Shown here: in pieces, positions 20,671-32,166 of the stretch
Position numbering within the stretch: the first letter of the stretch is position 1
How the letters are laid out: the number at the start of each line of letters is the position of its first letter
NCBI GenBank assembly: GCA_027475525.1
Contig: JAMWFC010000054.1
Coordinates: forward strand, 496,001 to 560,000
From: Macrolepiota albuminosa
Taxonomy: Eukaryota; Basidiomycota; Agaricomycetes; Agaricales; Agaricaceae
Reading direction: 5' to 3'
DNA: 64,000 nt
The notes under the pieces: generated by a model
The model's input: only the letters and a program-made list of their open reading frames with translations
Database searches by the model: none
Told to the model about the DNA's origin: nothing
Program-made: the position numbers and the translations under genes

Positions 20671-23072
20671 ACGTCTTCGTGATCGTCTACCTGAACGACA
20701 TCCTCATTTATTCCGACTCACCGGAGGACCACCAGAAGCATGTCCAGCAAGTCCTCGAACGCCTCCAGGAGCACAACCTCCATGCCAAGCCCGAGAAGTA
20801 TTCATTCCATACGGAAGAGGTTGAGTATCTTGGCGTCATCGTATCCCCGAACGGCGTTCGCATGGACCCCCACAAGGTCGAGGCCATCGTCAACTGGCCG
20901 CGGCCCCAGAACGTCAAGGAAGTACAATCTTTCTTGGGTTTCACTAACTTCTACCGGAGGTTCATAGATAACTATTCCGGTATCACGAAACCCCTCAACC
21001 GGCTCACGTGCAAGGACATTGCCTGGAACTGGGACAGTAAGTGCCAGAGTGTCTTTAACCTGCTCAAGGAGGCTTTCACGACCGCCCTCGTACTCCGGCA
21101 TTACGACCCGGCCCTCCCAATTATCCTGGAATGCGACACCTCTGACTACGCCATCGCCAGGATTCTCTCACAAATGGAACCTGATGGAGGGGAGCCCCGG
21201 CCAGTTGCCTTCTACACCCGGTCCATGATCGACGCCGAGCTCAATTATGACATCTACAACAAGGAGCTCCTCGCCATCGTCGAAGCCTTCAAGCAATGGC
21301 AAGCCTACCTCAAGGGAGCCCAGCACCGGATTCAGGTCTACTCGGATCATAACAACCTGCAGTACTTCACCACGACCAAGCAACTTAGTCGACGGCAGGC
21401 CCGGTGGTCCGAGATCCTTGCGGAGTATGACTTCATGATCCAGTACCGCCCAGGACGACTTGGAGCTAAACCTGATGCCCTCACCCATCGGCCAGACATC
21501 TATCCCAAGAAGTCATTTGAAGCAGAACGCAATGCGTTCAATCATCACATGGTGATTCCTCCCAAACATTTGAATGCCATACTGATCTTGAACAATGAAG
21601 GGACCCTGAGCCGGATCTGCCGCGCCCCCCAAGACAAGTACTTCACCGACCATGACCTCCGCAACCCTCCCGATGGAATCGACTGGGACCCCGCCTTCTC
21701 CCTGTCCCCCGACAAAAAACTCCTCCTCCAGGATGGCTGCATCTACGTCCCGGATCACGCCCGACTCTGCTACAACGTCCTTCGTCAACACCACAACCAT
21801 AAGCTCTGGGGACACCGTGGGATACGTAAGACCCTCCAGCTTATCTCCCAGACTTACTTTTGGCCAGGATTGAAGAAGGATGTGACCCGCTACATTCGAT
21901 CATGCAAACCCTGCCTCCGGGCCAAGGTCCCCCAGCACCGACCGTATGGACTCCTGAAACCCCTGCCGGTCAGGCGACGCCCCTGGTCCTCCATATCCCT
22001 AGACCACATTGTCAAACTCCCGGAATCTGAAGGGTTCGATGCCATTCTTGTTGTTGTATGTAGGCTAACCAAACAGGGCATCTTCCTACCCTGCCACACC
22101 ACGGATACTGCCCCGGACTTCGCCCAGCTGTTCCTCAAGCACGTCTTCTCCAAACACGGCCTCCCAGACGACATTGTCTCTGACCGCGGTCCCCTCTTTG
22201 TGTCCAAGTTTTGGACTTCTCTGTGTAAGGCCCTTGAAGTAAAAACTAACCTCTCTACTGCCTACCACCCCGAAACCGATGGTCAAACCAAAAGGGTCAA
22301 CCAGTCCCTCGAGCAGTACCTCCAGCTGTACGTCAACTACCTGCAGGACGACTGGCACGCCGAGCTCCCCCTGGCCGAGTTCACCTACAACAACACGCTG
22401 CACTCTGCCACCAGAGTATCCCCCTTCTTTGCCAACAAGGGATACCACCCCCGACTGACACTTTCGCTCCAGGACATCCTGTCGCACGCCGCCCACGAGG
22501 TCGCCTGGGATCTCCAGTCCCTTCATGAGTTCCTTCAGGAAGAGATCGACACCGCAAACCGGGCCTATGTGAAACATGCCGACTGGAAATGGGAAGACAC
22601 CCCCGACTGGGCCCCCAGGACAAAGGTATGGTTAGATCGACGCCACCTCCGCACCTGCCGGCCCTCCCCAAAACTCGATCACAAGCACCTCGGCCCGTTC
22701 AAAATATTGAAGAAGGTCTCATCCCACGCCTACAAGATTGAGCTTCCTCCAGGACTAAAAGGTCTGCACCCGGTATTCCACGTCCACCTCCTGGAACGAC
22801 ACCCCCTAGACCCCTTCCCTGAATGACACCCTGAGCCCTCTCCCCTGGTCGAGGTCGAGGACGAGTACCACTACAAGGTCAAAGACATCCTCGACTCCCG
22901 AAATATTCGCGGCCGACCCCACTTCCTCGTGCGGTGGAAGGGATACGGCCCAGAAGATGACACTTGGGAACCGCGCAGAAACCTCGAAGGCGCCCTCGAC
23001 AAACTCCAGGATTTCCAACAACGGCACCTGGCAAACGACCTTCCCAGGCGCAGGACTCACAGACGGCAGTAG
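20671..23072 (+). pseudogene. gypsy B RT end, RNase H, integrase and chromodomain
   Basis: The open frame 20679-22826 (715 aa) starts in the RT catalytic box VYLNDILIYSD, where the usual first Asp of YLDD is Asn. RT thumb follows, then RNase H (ILECDTSDYAIARILS, YNKELLAIVEAFKQW, QVYSDHNNLQYF), the H2C2 zinc region (HHNHKLWGHRGIRKTLQLI, CKPCLRAK) and the integrase core with [10 protein letters not shown] and VSDRGPLF. The third catalytic position, normally in QTERVNQ, reads QTKRVNQ, so the DDE glutamate is lysine. After a TGA at 22824-22826 (CGA in gypsy C) the chromodomain follows: [28 protein letters not shown] at 22930-22980. The coding ends near 23072. Confidence 0.92.
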
Positions 23073-23360
23073 TGGGCATAACCCCCGCCTCTGGGCTCAG
23101 TAGGGATTCAACTCCCATGTATATTTTCTGCCTTCACTTTCTAGATCTTACCCCCTCCTTAGTACCTTCTCTCATAGTAGCACCCCGGAGTCAGGGCAAG
23201 GTCTCTTTTCAGCTTTCCCGCCTCGTTACTCACACGACTTTCTTCTTACTTACTTCCAAAAGGCGAGTATATACATTTTGCTATAATTACAGTATTTACA
23301 GTTCAAGACCGGGACAAGAGGCACAACGGACAAAGGAAGAAAAACAACAAAATACCGCCC

Positions 23361-25138
23361 CTAACACTGGGGCTCCAAACCGTGACTCCCCTTGTCCTCT
23401 CCCCCCCTCGGCCAACCCCAGAAATCTTCCCCCACCCCCTCTGGACCATGCTCCTGCCACGCTTCCTCGGCCAGCTGTTCCCAGGACGGGAGAGGCTCGC
23501 CCTTGTCCAACATGTGCTTGAACCAAGTTCCCGGGGCAGGCACGCTCCTCTGCCGGTGTGTGACCACAAGTCGCCTCAGGAGGTCAAGACCGCGCTCCAC
23601 CCCGGGGGTCGTCACCTCCGGGCGCTGCCCCTCCTGCAGCACAGCAAGCGCTGCAGCCGTCCTGTCCAGGAGCAGGCGGTGCTCCTGGGCCAAACCTAAG
23701 AAATCAGTGCGGAGACACAGGAACGCGGCTTGAACCACTCACTCAAAGCTGCCATCTGGGCGATGACCAGGTCCTGCAAGCTCTGAGGGGCCGGCTCCAG
23801 ATGGCCTGCCCCCTGCTCCAGCCGGACCCGCAGCGTGTCCCGCTCAGCCTCCAACTCCCCCCAGGCGACCCGAACCTCCTGCAGCTCCTGGACCACTGCT
23901 CCCCGGTCCTCCTCCACCCACTGCCGAGCCGCCTCCTCCTGCCTCACCGCCTCCTCGCTCTGAGCCAGGGTTGTCCGAACCCCCCGCAATTGCTCGGCCG
24001 TGACCTGATGGTGGTCGGCCAGCTCCCACCTCTCCTGCTCGGCCTGGTCCACGCGCTCCTATAGCGCCGCCACGTCAACGCTCAGCGGCCGCCCTGACAA
24101 GGGGGAGAACACCGCCAGGGATAGACGCAAGGGAGGGGTTGGGGAGGGGGCCTCCCGGGAAAGCCGTGGCCGCTTGGAAGGCCTGGGAGAAGGGCTGGGC
24201 GACGCCCGCCTCTTCCCCTTGTCGACACGACCCCCGCTCGTCCCAGCCTGGGTTGCCTGGCGCATGATCAAGACCATGGGCCACGGGCCGGCCCCGACCA
24301 CCCACCCCCGCCGTCTCCCAAGACTCCCTCGTCGGGGCTCCACCCCCAGAACCCCCCAGCGCTCCCATCGGTGACTCGACCACCCAGTCCCTCTCCTCCA
24401 CTCCCATCCTCCGGGTCACTCTCCCCAACGGCCACCCCTGCTCCCACAATACTCTGTACGCCCTCCACAGCGCTGAGACGGAACACCGCTCATGATTGAG
24501 GCGACACGCCTCGCACACTGAGGTGTCCCGCCGAGATGAAGCAGCCGGGGCCTCGAACAGACAGGAGACCTGCCGGCGGGCGCAGTGGAGGCACTGGGTA
24601 CTCAAGTCAGCTACAAAATTGGGAGCACGAGACCACCTACCGGTCTATTGCTAACGCACCAGGCATGGGACGGCAGGCCCCAGGGTCTCTCCAGGGCTTG
24701 CTCAAATTGCTCCTGTGACATGCCCGCCCATGGGACATGCCGATCCTCCGGGACCACGGAGATGGCCCCCATGTCCATCCCGGACCGCTGGAAATGGGGA
24801 GCGATGAGACGAGGCTGTGGGGAAGAGCGACAGCGGGGAGGGTGGACAGTCATGCGTGCGAAGGTCAGCGCAGGACGGTTGGTACCCGCCCCAGGAACAG
24901 ACTCCGGGAGCCGACTGAGACCTGCCTCCGGGGCTGCGGTATTGTGTTGTTCTGAAAAAGGAAGGTCAGTAACGACAAGCGAGCGGCATGGGAAGCACTC
25001 ACGTTGCTGCATGAGCGCCGCCACACGCTCCCGGTCTTGGTGGGCCCAGTACTGCGCGTCCCGGGCCTCCCAGGCCATGAGGGGCGTGACCTCATTGGTT
25101 TGTGGGGGCATTGGGGAATGTGTTGGCATATGCGACAT
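23361..25138 (-). CDS. spliced opposite-strand gene inside gypsy B: Zn2Cys6-like plus coiled coil
   Basis: Four exons can be traced on the minus strand: 25138-25003, 24951-24641, 24593-23743, 23695-23361. The introns (51, 47 and 47 nt) all have GT...AG ends, and joining keeps the frame at each junction. Exon 3 starts with two cysteine triplets, CLHCARRQVSC and CEACRLNHERC, each C-x2-C-x6-C and 15 residues apart, like a fungal Zn2Cys6 DNA-binding domain with a long loop. A basic Ser/Pro stretch (KGKRRASPSPSPRPSKRPR) and a long Glu/Gln-rich coiled coil follow. The predicted length is about 544 residues. Damage is small: one net base shift in a G run near 24350 and one TAG at 24059-24061. Gypsy C carries relics in the same place. 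Function unknown; a regulator of the element is an inference. Confidence 0.7.
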
Positions 25139-25247
25139 GGTTGAACTTGACGGTAAAATTTTTTTTTGATATGTGGCGAGTCAAGTGCCGAATGGTTGGA
25201 CCCTGGTCCGGACCACTGGCTACGCGCACCTCGGAGGGTCTTGGCGC

Positions 25248-25261
25248 TGAGGGGGGGGTGA
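25248..25261 (+). other. polypurine tract of gypsy B
   Basis: TGAGGGGGGGGTGA directly before the 3' LTR. Confidence 0.75.
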
Positions 25262-26070
25262 TGTCACGACCCCTCCCCTCCGGGCCCACCCCAGGACACC
25301 CCTGGAACACCATCCGGGACCCTCCCTCCGACCCCACAGGACACACTCCGCCGTCACGACCGCCGACACCACCATCACATGCATCAAGGACCGCCATCAG
25401 CCGCCACCAGCCCCAATCAATGATCGGATCACGTGACTCATTCCCGGCCATCACGCATCACGCATCATGGCTCTCTCCGTGCCAATTGATCGCACGCCCC
25501 ACACGCACGATCCCAGTATTCAGCCCCTGCCACTACTCAATGACCCCCAGAACCCATCCCAGACACCCCGGAACCCTGAGACCTGGTCCCGTAGTACTTA
25601 TAGCATGGCTCCCTGTTGTATTTGCCAGTCTTGATATTACATTGCATTACTTGGATTGTTGCGTGCCCTCTATTTGACTGGTACGCATTGACTGGCACGC
25701 TTGACTGGCACGCTTACATTGCATTACTTGGATTGTTGCGTGCCCTCTATTTGACTGGTACGCATTGACTGGCACGCTTGACTGGCACGCTTGAATAATC
25801 GCATGCTCTAAGACTGGTATTGTGACTTTAACTTACTAACTTGGTCTCGTCTTAGAACCTCCGGTTCACGACTCGACCCCCACCTGAACCCCCCAGCTCC
25901 CTATCACCCAGAACCCCTGGACTAAGTCCCCTCTCCCGGGATTCCTCTGTCCACGTCTTGAACCCCAGAGTCCTACCCAGAGTTCCAGACACCCGAGTAT
26001 CCGTGGGTCAAGTCCGCATTGTAAGGGCGATTGCTTTCCCAGAAAGCCCCCGACTCAGTGGAACCTGACA
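25262..26070 (+). repeat. 3' LTR of gypsy B
   Basis: It starts TGTCACGACCCCTCCCC and ends GGAACCTGACA. It is 809 bp including the 77-bp duplication at 25637-25790. Confidence 0.92.
25637..25790. repeat. 77-bp tandem duplication (assembly join) in gypsy B 3' LTR
   Basis: The period is 77; the boundary between copies is at 25713/25714. Confidence 0.92.
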
Positions 26071-26460
26071 GTTTCTATTCTTTCAACACTATCTGTTAGT
26101 ACTACTCTCAGCCCTTGAGGTGCTCTGGTTCTTTAGCTACCATTCAGACAAGTGTGGGCCCTTCAGCACTGCTTCCAGACTGCTTACATAAGCCAGAGTT
26201 TGCCCCTTATTTGTGCAATTGTTTGTGTAGGCAATTTTTGAGTTTTTAAGGTTTTGTTGTACTGTACAGTTGTTTCCCATGCTTCAGAGGCCCCAGAAGC
26301 ATCCAACCTGGCATAGAAAATCCTTAAACTTGTTCTCTTTGGATCTCCCTCTGCCAGGTGAGTAGCTATCATGATATTGTCAGTATATATTCTAATACAT
26401 TTTGGATCTCCCTCTGCCAGCTGTGTAACTGAGCCACAGCCTCTAGAGGTTGCTCTTACA
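26071..26460 (+). repeat. gypsy D-family solo LTR (copy 3), right part
   Basis: It continues 14620-14722 after the gypsy B insertion and ends TTGCTCTTACA. The total is about 488 bp. I could not find a clear target duplication at its outer edges. Confidence 0.88.
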
Positions 26461-26985
26461 CAGCTACTCAGCTTGTCAGATATCTGAAAGGTATGTGGCT
26501 AATGAAACTTGTTTTTAGAAAGAAGAGTGAGCCTGTTAACCTCACTGGCTTCACTGACTCTGACTGAGCCAACTGCCTGGACACACAATGCAGTGTCAGG
26601 GGCTATGCATAGAGCCTTGGATCAGGAGCTGTATCTATCTTGGGCAGCACACAAGCAAAAGTCCATCACAGCCTTGTCTTGCAAAGCCAAATACATGGCT
26701 GCCTTTGAGAGCACCCAGGAGTGCTTATGGCTATGCATGCTTCTAAAAGAGATCAGCTATGACATGACTAGTAAATCAATTGCCATCCTATATGACAACA
26801 ATGCGGCTATCAACTTATTGAAGGATCCTACACTGCACACATGTGTCAAGCATGTTGACATTAAGTACCATTTTCTGCACAAACATGTCTAGGCAGGCAA
26901 CATAACAATACAATACATCAATACTAAATACAATGTCGCTGACCTCTTTACAAAAGCTCTAGCTGCTACCCTGTTTACTTGACTC
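26461..26985 (+). pseudogene. copia 1 RNase H and end of pol
   Basis: It resumes the RT end with ATQLVRYLKG, then GFTDSD and the RNase H stretch SVSGAMHRALDQELYLSWAA, KQKSITALSCKAKYMA (copia form of STAEAEY), AILYDNNAAINLLKDP, HVDIKYHFLHKHV, and the typical ending YNVADLFTKAL near 26930-26960. Stops are at 26568 and 26890. The catalytic positions of RNase H look partly kept. Confidence 0.85.
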
Positions 26986-27060
26986 CGTGCTCTATTTGGA
27001 CTTCAATGAGCACCACATACACACACATCATGCAAAGAGGAGATACAAACTATTGAAGTA

Positions 27061-27075
27061 TGTGGTGAGGAGGAG
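27061..27075 (+). other. polypurine tract of copia 1
   Basis: GTGGTGAGGAGGAG just before the 3' LTR. Confidence 0.7.
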
Positions 27076-27441
27076 TGTTAGAATGGCAAATCAAAGCACC
27101 ATCAACTATGACATCATCTACTGCTATCACACATATCATATTAATGGCCACTTACTAGTGGCCATTCATGCTACATGCTTCATGCCTCATGGACAATGAT
27201 TCCTTTGTTACCACAAATGTATATATACACAAAAGCAACCCTCAGTCACTTATACAAGACTGAGGGTGCGTAAATTACAATACTTATTCACCCCTTCTGC
27301 ATAACTAATAAATACCTTAGAATAAACTTGCTATTATTCTTAGATACAGGCAATTCTAGTCACTTGTACAAGACTGAGGAATAAACTTACCATTATTCTT
27401 AGGTACAGAAAGAATAAGATTCTAAAATAGTGTCAATAACA
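27076..27441 (+). repeat. 3' LTR of copia 1
   Basis: It starts TGTTAGAATGG after the purine tract. The 3' edge, AATAACA near 27441, is inferred from where copia 2 coding begins. It contains TATATATACA near 27222 as a TATA candidate and an imperfect internal repeat (ACTTRTACAAGACTGAGG). Confidence 0.7.
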
Positions 27442-27699
27442 TGCCACATTGTGAATTGCAGTTCTTAGTCTGACAGTAGATGAGGTCATTTTTGTGTAGT
27501 CTCTTCTATAGACTTGTTTGAATTCTTTGAACATCAGATGCACCTTGTAGCATACAGCTTTTCCTGTTTTGTCATGCTTGATCTTGAACACGGGCCTGCC
27601 TTTTTGAATTTTGTGCTTCAGCAGAACTTGATCTCTAGGTATGAGTCTGTCTACCTCTATTTTTCTCAGTGATTGCAGTTCCTCTTCATATGCTGTTTT
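27442..27699 (-). pseudogene. copia 2 reverse transcriptase start
   Basis: It reads TAYEEELQSLRKIEVDRLIP, KGRPVFKIKHDKTGKAVCYK and RRDYTKMTSSTVR, the first 85 residues of a copia RT (compare copia 1 at 2068-2110). The frame continues rightward across the solo LTR to SPDAHKWK at 28203. Confidence 0.82.
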
Positions 27700-28197
27700 T
27701 GTAAGGACAAACTCTAGAGGCTGTGGCTTAGTTACACAGCTGGCAGAGGGGGATCCAAAGTGTATCAGAATATATACTGACAATATCATGATAGCTACTC
27801 ACCTGGCAGAGGAAGATCCAAAGAGAACAAGTCTAGGGATTCTCTATGCCAGGTTGGATGCTTCTGAGGCCTCTGAAGCATGGAAAACAACTGTACAGTA
27901 TAACAAAACCTTAAAAACTTGAAAATTGCCTATACAAACAATTGCACAAATAAGGGGCAAACTCTGGCAAGCTCTGGCTTATGTAAGCAGTCTGTAAGCG
28001 GTGCTGAGGGGCCCATATTTGTCTGAATGGTAGCTAAAGAACCAGAGCACCTCAAGGACTGAGAATTGTACTAAGAGATAGTGTTGAAAGAGTAGAAACA
28101 GTAAAATGAAAGAATGTCAGAAGAAATAAGAGAATGAATAAAAGAAGAGTGAAGAGACAAGGAGTGAAAGAAGGAAGAAATGAGGAGTCCCCTGACA
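27700..28197 (-). repeat. gypsy D-family solo LTR, copy 4
   Basis: 498 bp, with the minus strand running from TGTCAGGGGACTC to TGTCCTTACA. The 5-bp target duplication GTTTT is at 27695-27699 and 28198-28202. Removing it rejoins the copia 2 frame. Confidence 0.92.
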
Positions 28198-28202
28198 GTT
28201 TT

Positions 28203-29526
28203 CCACTTATGTGCATCTGGTGACTCTAGTGCCTTCTCCCATGTTGATGGTTTGTTGCCCAGATCTAGGCTGATGAGATTAGCTTGCAACTCCATGAGCA
28301 CAAGTGGGTGTTTTATTTTGTTTACAGTCACAATGTTTGCTAGGTCAGGGACGTTCAGGATGATATCATTACCATGAGCTTGATTTTGTCATTTGTCTAG
28401 CTTGACTTTGACCTGTGCTGCTGCAGTTTGGCAACATTCAGTCCTTGCTGCTTGAATCCTAACTGTGGCATCATGTGATTCCTGGACAGCTCATTTAAGG
28501 CATGTGATCAGAGGATTGTCAGGTTGGGATCTCTTTGTGGATACAGATATGTGGCTAGACCTCCTCAGTATTGTCACTTGCAGGGGAGCATTATTTTCCT
28601 GTAGCACAACATTGTTGTCTTAATTGTGTGGAATTGGTGGGGGAGGCTGCTGAGGTACTTGGTGTTGTCATCATCAGGTATTGCTGGAGCATTTGTGAAC
28701 AGTTTCTCAATCTGGCTAGTTGTGCTAGGCTTGTCTTGTGTTGTAGTCAGCACAGGTGTTGTTATTGTGGTTTTTATGGTGCTCAGATGCTTATCATGTC
28801 ATTCAAGGAATCTTTGTAGTATGACTTGTATATCTTTTGAGTTTGTAGGTTGTAGCAGCAATAGGTTTTAGAATTGTGCTCATAGCCAATGAGAATACAT
28901 TTTATGCTTTGTGCACTGAACTTTGGGTTGTATTTGTTTTGGATCAAGACAAAGGCATGACACCCTATCTTGTGCATGTATGAGTAGTTGGGTAGTTGAT
29001 TGTACCAGAGTTGGAATGGAGTATTCCCCTTCAGCAATGTGGTGAGGTAGAACTTGTCCTATAGGGACTGAGGGCATGTAGCTGCTATTTTCATGGTTCT
29101 AGCCTTACCTTGTAGTGTTCTATGCATACATTCAATGTGGCCCATGTGGGCTGAGGTATAAAGAGCTCCAAATTGCTGTTTTGACCCAATAGAAACTAGC
29201 TAGTTGTTCATCTTGTGGCTCTTGAGTTCTCTATTATTTCCCATGCAAAATATACCCACTCTCTTGCCAGTCTTGAGTTCTCTAGCTTGTTCCCAGATTT
29301 GTAGTGTTGCCAAAGCTTTGTTCTTTTATTTGAGAGGGATAGACCACATCATATTTGTATAGTCATTGACAAAGTTGAGAATATATCTATTGCCAGTATA
29401 GAACTGAACATGCATTGGACCCACTAAATCTATGCACACAATCATAAGCCTTTCAGGAGCCCTCCACCCTTTCTTTTGCACTTTCAGAACTGATGTCTTT
29501 GTCTGTTTTCTGAGAATACAAACATT
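28203..29526 (-). pseudogene. copia 2 integrase, SH3-like domain and linker
   Basis: From right to left: CNVCILRKQTKTSV, VCIDLVGPMHVQFYTGN and NFVNDYTNMMWSIPLK (integrase start, 29571-29326), then a decayed core, then NTPFQLWYNQLPNYSYM, KCILIGYEHNSKTYCCY and KIYKSYYKDS (SH3-like domain, 29037-28783), then the linker and SPDAHKWK at 28230-28203. Multiple stops. Confidence 0.8.
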
Positions 29527-29530
29527 ACAT

Positions 29531-30371
29531 TGATATGATGCTGTACCAGCAGTCAGGGACAAAACATGCACCAGAAGTCAAAATAAACATTTAATTATAG
29601 GCTGAAAACTGTAAGCCTCCTGGTAGCAGTCTCAACAAATATCTATCTCTGAAAAGATCCCAACAAATACACAGAAAAGTACAGAACAACAGGCAGGGAC
29701 CAGCTCAAACTATCAGCTCAGCAATAGTCTAACCACTGTTATGGAGAGAAAAAGCATGGAAGCTGGCAATAGACAGAATAGGATGAAATTGGGAAATTAT
29801 TATTGTTATTCAATATTATAATTCTCAATTTCATCATCAAAATCAGTCAATGTTTGATTTGACAACCAGGAGGGGAAAAGGAAAGAAGTAGAGAAGGCAG
29901 GGAGGTGCTAAAAGAGGAAAGAAGGATCTATGAAGGAGATCGTGCTAAATGGAGCTCAAGCAAATGGAGAAGTGGCAATCAGAAACATCTGGAAGAATGG
30001 CAGAACAAGAAGTTGAATGGTGGAGCAGGTGGCACTGAAACAGGCCTCCTAAAAGGAAAATTGGACTATCAAATACGTTCTGGAAGTTGGAGAGTTTCTG
30101 ACAAAGAGTCATATGTAGATAGTAGTCTGTGCACCAGAAAAACAGTATAAATAGCCCAAGTTTAGTAGAGAATAAGCAGGCAATTGATAGGCAAAGGCTC
30201 GGCGATTCCCAGGAGGCCAGAGTTTGTTAAGAAATCTCGACTTGTGGGAATATTATTATTCTCATTCAATATGATTATCTCTTTTGTTGTCAAAGTCAGT
30301 GTGAATTCAAGGTCATATTCTACACTAGCAAGCCCCAGAACTATCAAGTAATACTTCTATCAAGTACTACA
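29531..30371 (+). mobile_element. solo LTR-like insertion in copia 2, 4-bp target duplication
   Basis: TGATATGATG...AGTACTACA, 841 bp, flanked by ACAT at 29527-29530 and 30372-30375. It splits copia 2 between QPKC and NVCILRK. No coding potential beyond short chance frames. Its TG...CA ends and 4-bp duplication resemble 19609-20670 and 46399-47429. The strand is arbitrary. Confidence 0.78.
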
Positions 30372-30375
30372 ACAT

Positions 30376-30797
30376 TTTGGTTGTGCTAAGAGGAAAGTGG
30401 ATGGCATACCTGGAAGCATGCCTGCACATGCCATAGTAGCCACAACCTGGTAATTAGCATGGCTGAGGTGCCCTTGACACATGTCAAGTTTGATTGGTTG
30501 TGGTGTAGTGGTGAGAGCATGTTTTGCAAGTGCAGTCTGGAGATCAAGTGTGTAGAAGCAGTGCCTAGAAATTAATGGTCTGGATGCTAAGAGTGTACTG
30601 CTGTTGGTGTTTAAAATAGCAACTCCTATGTTGGTAAAGGTTATGGAAGCATTCATTCCAGAGACAAGAGCAAAAATGGATATGAGGTGCATGGTGGATG
30701 TAGAGATATATAACATGTTTTCAAGAACAATTTTAGCTTTGTTTTGTATATGAAGTCATATTTTTCCAATGCCAATAGCTGCTATGGATGAACTGCC
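30376..30797 (-). pseudogene. copia 2 GAG-pre-integrase region
   Basis: It reads KAKIVLENMLYISTST, then ILNTNSSTLLASRPLI, HALTTTPQPIKLDMCQGHLSHANYQVVATMACAGMLPG and LLAQPKC. The H-x4-H is changed: the first histidine region reads CQGHLSHANY. The matching stretch in copia 1 is 270-640. Confidence 0.8.
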
Positions 30798-31825
30798 TTA
30801 TCACATATGTGTGCAATCAGCAGACACTGTTGCTGGACCAGGACAGCTGTTGTTGATGACATATGGCATCAGCAAAGACCAGTGATAAAGCTTAGCAAGA
30901 AGAACAACAATGTCATACAGTTAGGAAAGTTGCCTTTAGTGCCTAAAGACCAGGAGGTGCATGAAGAAGTCAGCAAACAGCCACAGGTGAGGCATTAAGG
31001 CCTCAGAAAAGTTCTGGATTTAAGATCTGAACTAGATTCTTCAGATGATGAAAAGAGTAAGAGGTCACATTTGACCTTGTCTATCCAGTTACAACTAGTG
31101 TTGGACCAATATCCATCAGTTGTCAAGGCATCAACACAAAAGCATTTACACTTACTGGCTGCTAGGAACCACAATGTACCTCATGCAGATTTGAGCAGCA
31201 GTCTTAATGGACACTCCAGCTGACTTAGTAGAATGTGAAATGAGTGTGCACCAACAAGTGCCATTGATTGCAGATGTAATAAAACTGTTAAATGTGCATG
31301 GTCAGGCAAATGAGTCTCAGCAAGACTATATTAGGCATCAGAGCACCGCAAACCATCAACAGAATATAAGCAGAGTGCCCCAACAGACATTGTCTGAAGT
31401 GAAGATTGTGACAATAACTTCAGCAGAGCCAGAAGTACCAATTGCTCCCCAGAAGGTCAAGACACCTCAAAAGCAAGTTACTATCAAGAAAGAGGTAGAC
31501 AAGGTCTACATTTTTGAGGAACAAATATGACCATAATACATAGTGCAATGCATCCACCTGGTGGACAATTGGAATGAACACATTAATTATCAGAGGATGC
31601 ACAACCAGGATTTGTGTGATCATGACAAGTCATTAATTGATGACCAGGGAATAGTCTTTGAAGGATGTGAAGGTGTGATGCCTATCAATAATATGTGGTG
31701 ACAGTTCCCATGGATGTATGCTACCACTTGGCAGCATGCTGCTATGGTGGCAACAACATGGACCAGGAGAGAATATTTGTGTTACATGAGTTCATGAAAG
31801 GAGAGGCTCAGAATTGGTTCTGCTG
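30798..31825 (+). pseudogene. decayed gag of gypsy A type (element F)
   Basis: Short matches to gypsy A gag on this strand: SLIDDQGIVFEG near 31630-31665 (A: SLINDQGIVFED) and AACCYGGNNMDQERIFVLHE with FMKGEAQNWF near 31735-31820 (A: CLYGGDRMERERIFVLPEF). The rest (30807-30998, 31207-31530) is open but diverged, acidic and Lys/Gln-rich, and may be the variable gag N-terminus. It is cut at 31825 by the LTR of gypsy E. Confidence 0.65.
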
Positions 31826-32152
31826 TGTCAGGGGACTTCCTTTTCCAGAACTCCCAGCATCCTTTTCTAGAGTTCCTGGAGATCTCCAGGACATTCTTCA
31901 TGCCCTGGGCAGACTCTGGCTGCTGTCTTGCACCTTGAAAATAGCTGCCATACTGTATAGCCGCTTTCACACTCCTGCCCCCCAGTACTAAGGTGCTGTG
32001 CTGGTGGAGGGATCCTCAGACTTGTTTTCTTTGGATTTTCCTCTGCCAGGTGATTAGTTTTTACTTACACTGTTGTTACTGTCTCTAATATACTTTGGAT
32101 TTCCCTCCACCAGTTGTGTGATTAGCTGCAACCTCTGGAGGTCACCCTTACA
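31826..32152 (+). repeat. 5' LTR of gypsy E
   Basis: 327 bp, starting TGTCAGGGGACTTCC and ending TCACCCTTACA. The ends match the D LTR, but the U3 middle is different and shorter. The segment CAGACTTGTTTTC (near 32019) corresponds to the predicted transcript start of D. Confidence 0.82.
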
Positions 32153-32166
32153 GCAGAACAAGTCTC
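32153..32166 (+). other. primer-binding site of gypsy E
   Basis: GCAGAACAAGTCTC directly after the LTR, the same as in gypsy D. Confidence 0.65.

Larger units (their letters stand above)
14723..26070 (+). mobile_element. Ty3/gypsy chromovirus B, full length
   Basis: It is bounded by LTRs 14723-15526 and 25262-26070, with a 5-bp target duplication GTTTC (14718-14722, 26071-26075). The order is gag with zinc knuckle, two proteases, RT, RNase H, integrase, chromodomain, an opposite-strand spliced gene, polypurine tract. The G+C content is visibly higher than in the flanking copia DNA. Stops, changed catalytic residues and a solo LTR within RT show that it is inactive. Confidence 0.92.
1..27441 (+). 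mobile_element. Ty1/copia retrotransposon (copia 1), split by two nested stacks
   Basis: The element's own sequence lies in 1-2887, 14557-14619, 26461-27441. These pieces read in order as protease, GAG-pre-integrase, integrase, RT, RNase H and 3' LTR. The RT reading is continuous across both gaps: RPDIAY at 2870-2887 continues as AVQQL at 14559, and HWRVT before 14619 continues as ATQLVRYL from 26461. This shows that everything between is later insertion. The 5' LTR and gag lie before the window. The coding parts carry many stops, so the element is dead. Confidence 0.88.
27442..30797 (-). mobile_element. second Ty1/copia element (copia 2), fragment
   Basis: It reads right to left from the pre-integrase region into RT. 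The left end stops in RT where the copia 1 LTR ends; the right end stops before the protease. Two solo LTRs interrupt it (27700-28197, 29531-30371). The sequence is close to copia 1 in protein terms, so they belong to related families. Confidence 0.8.
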
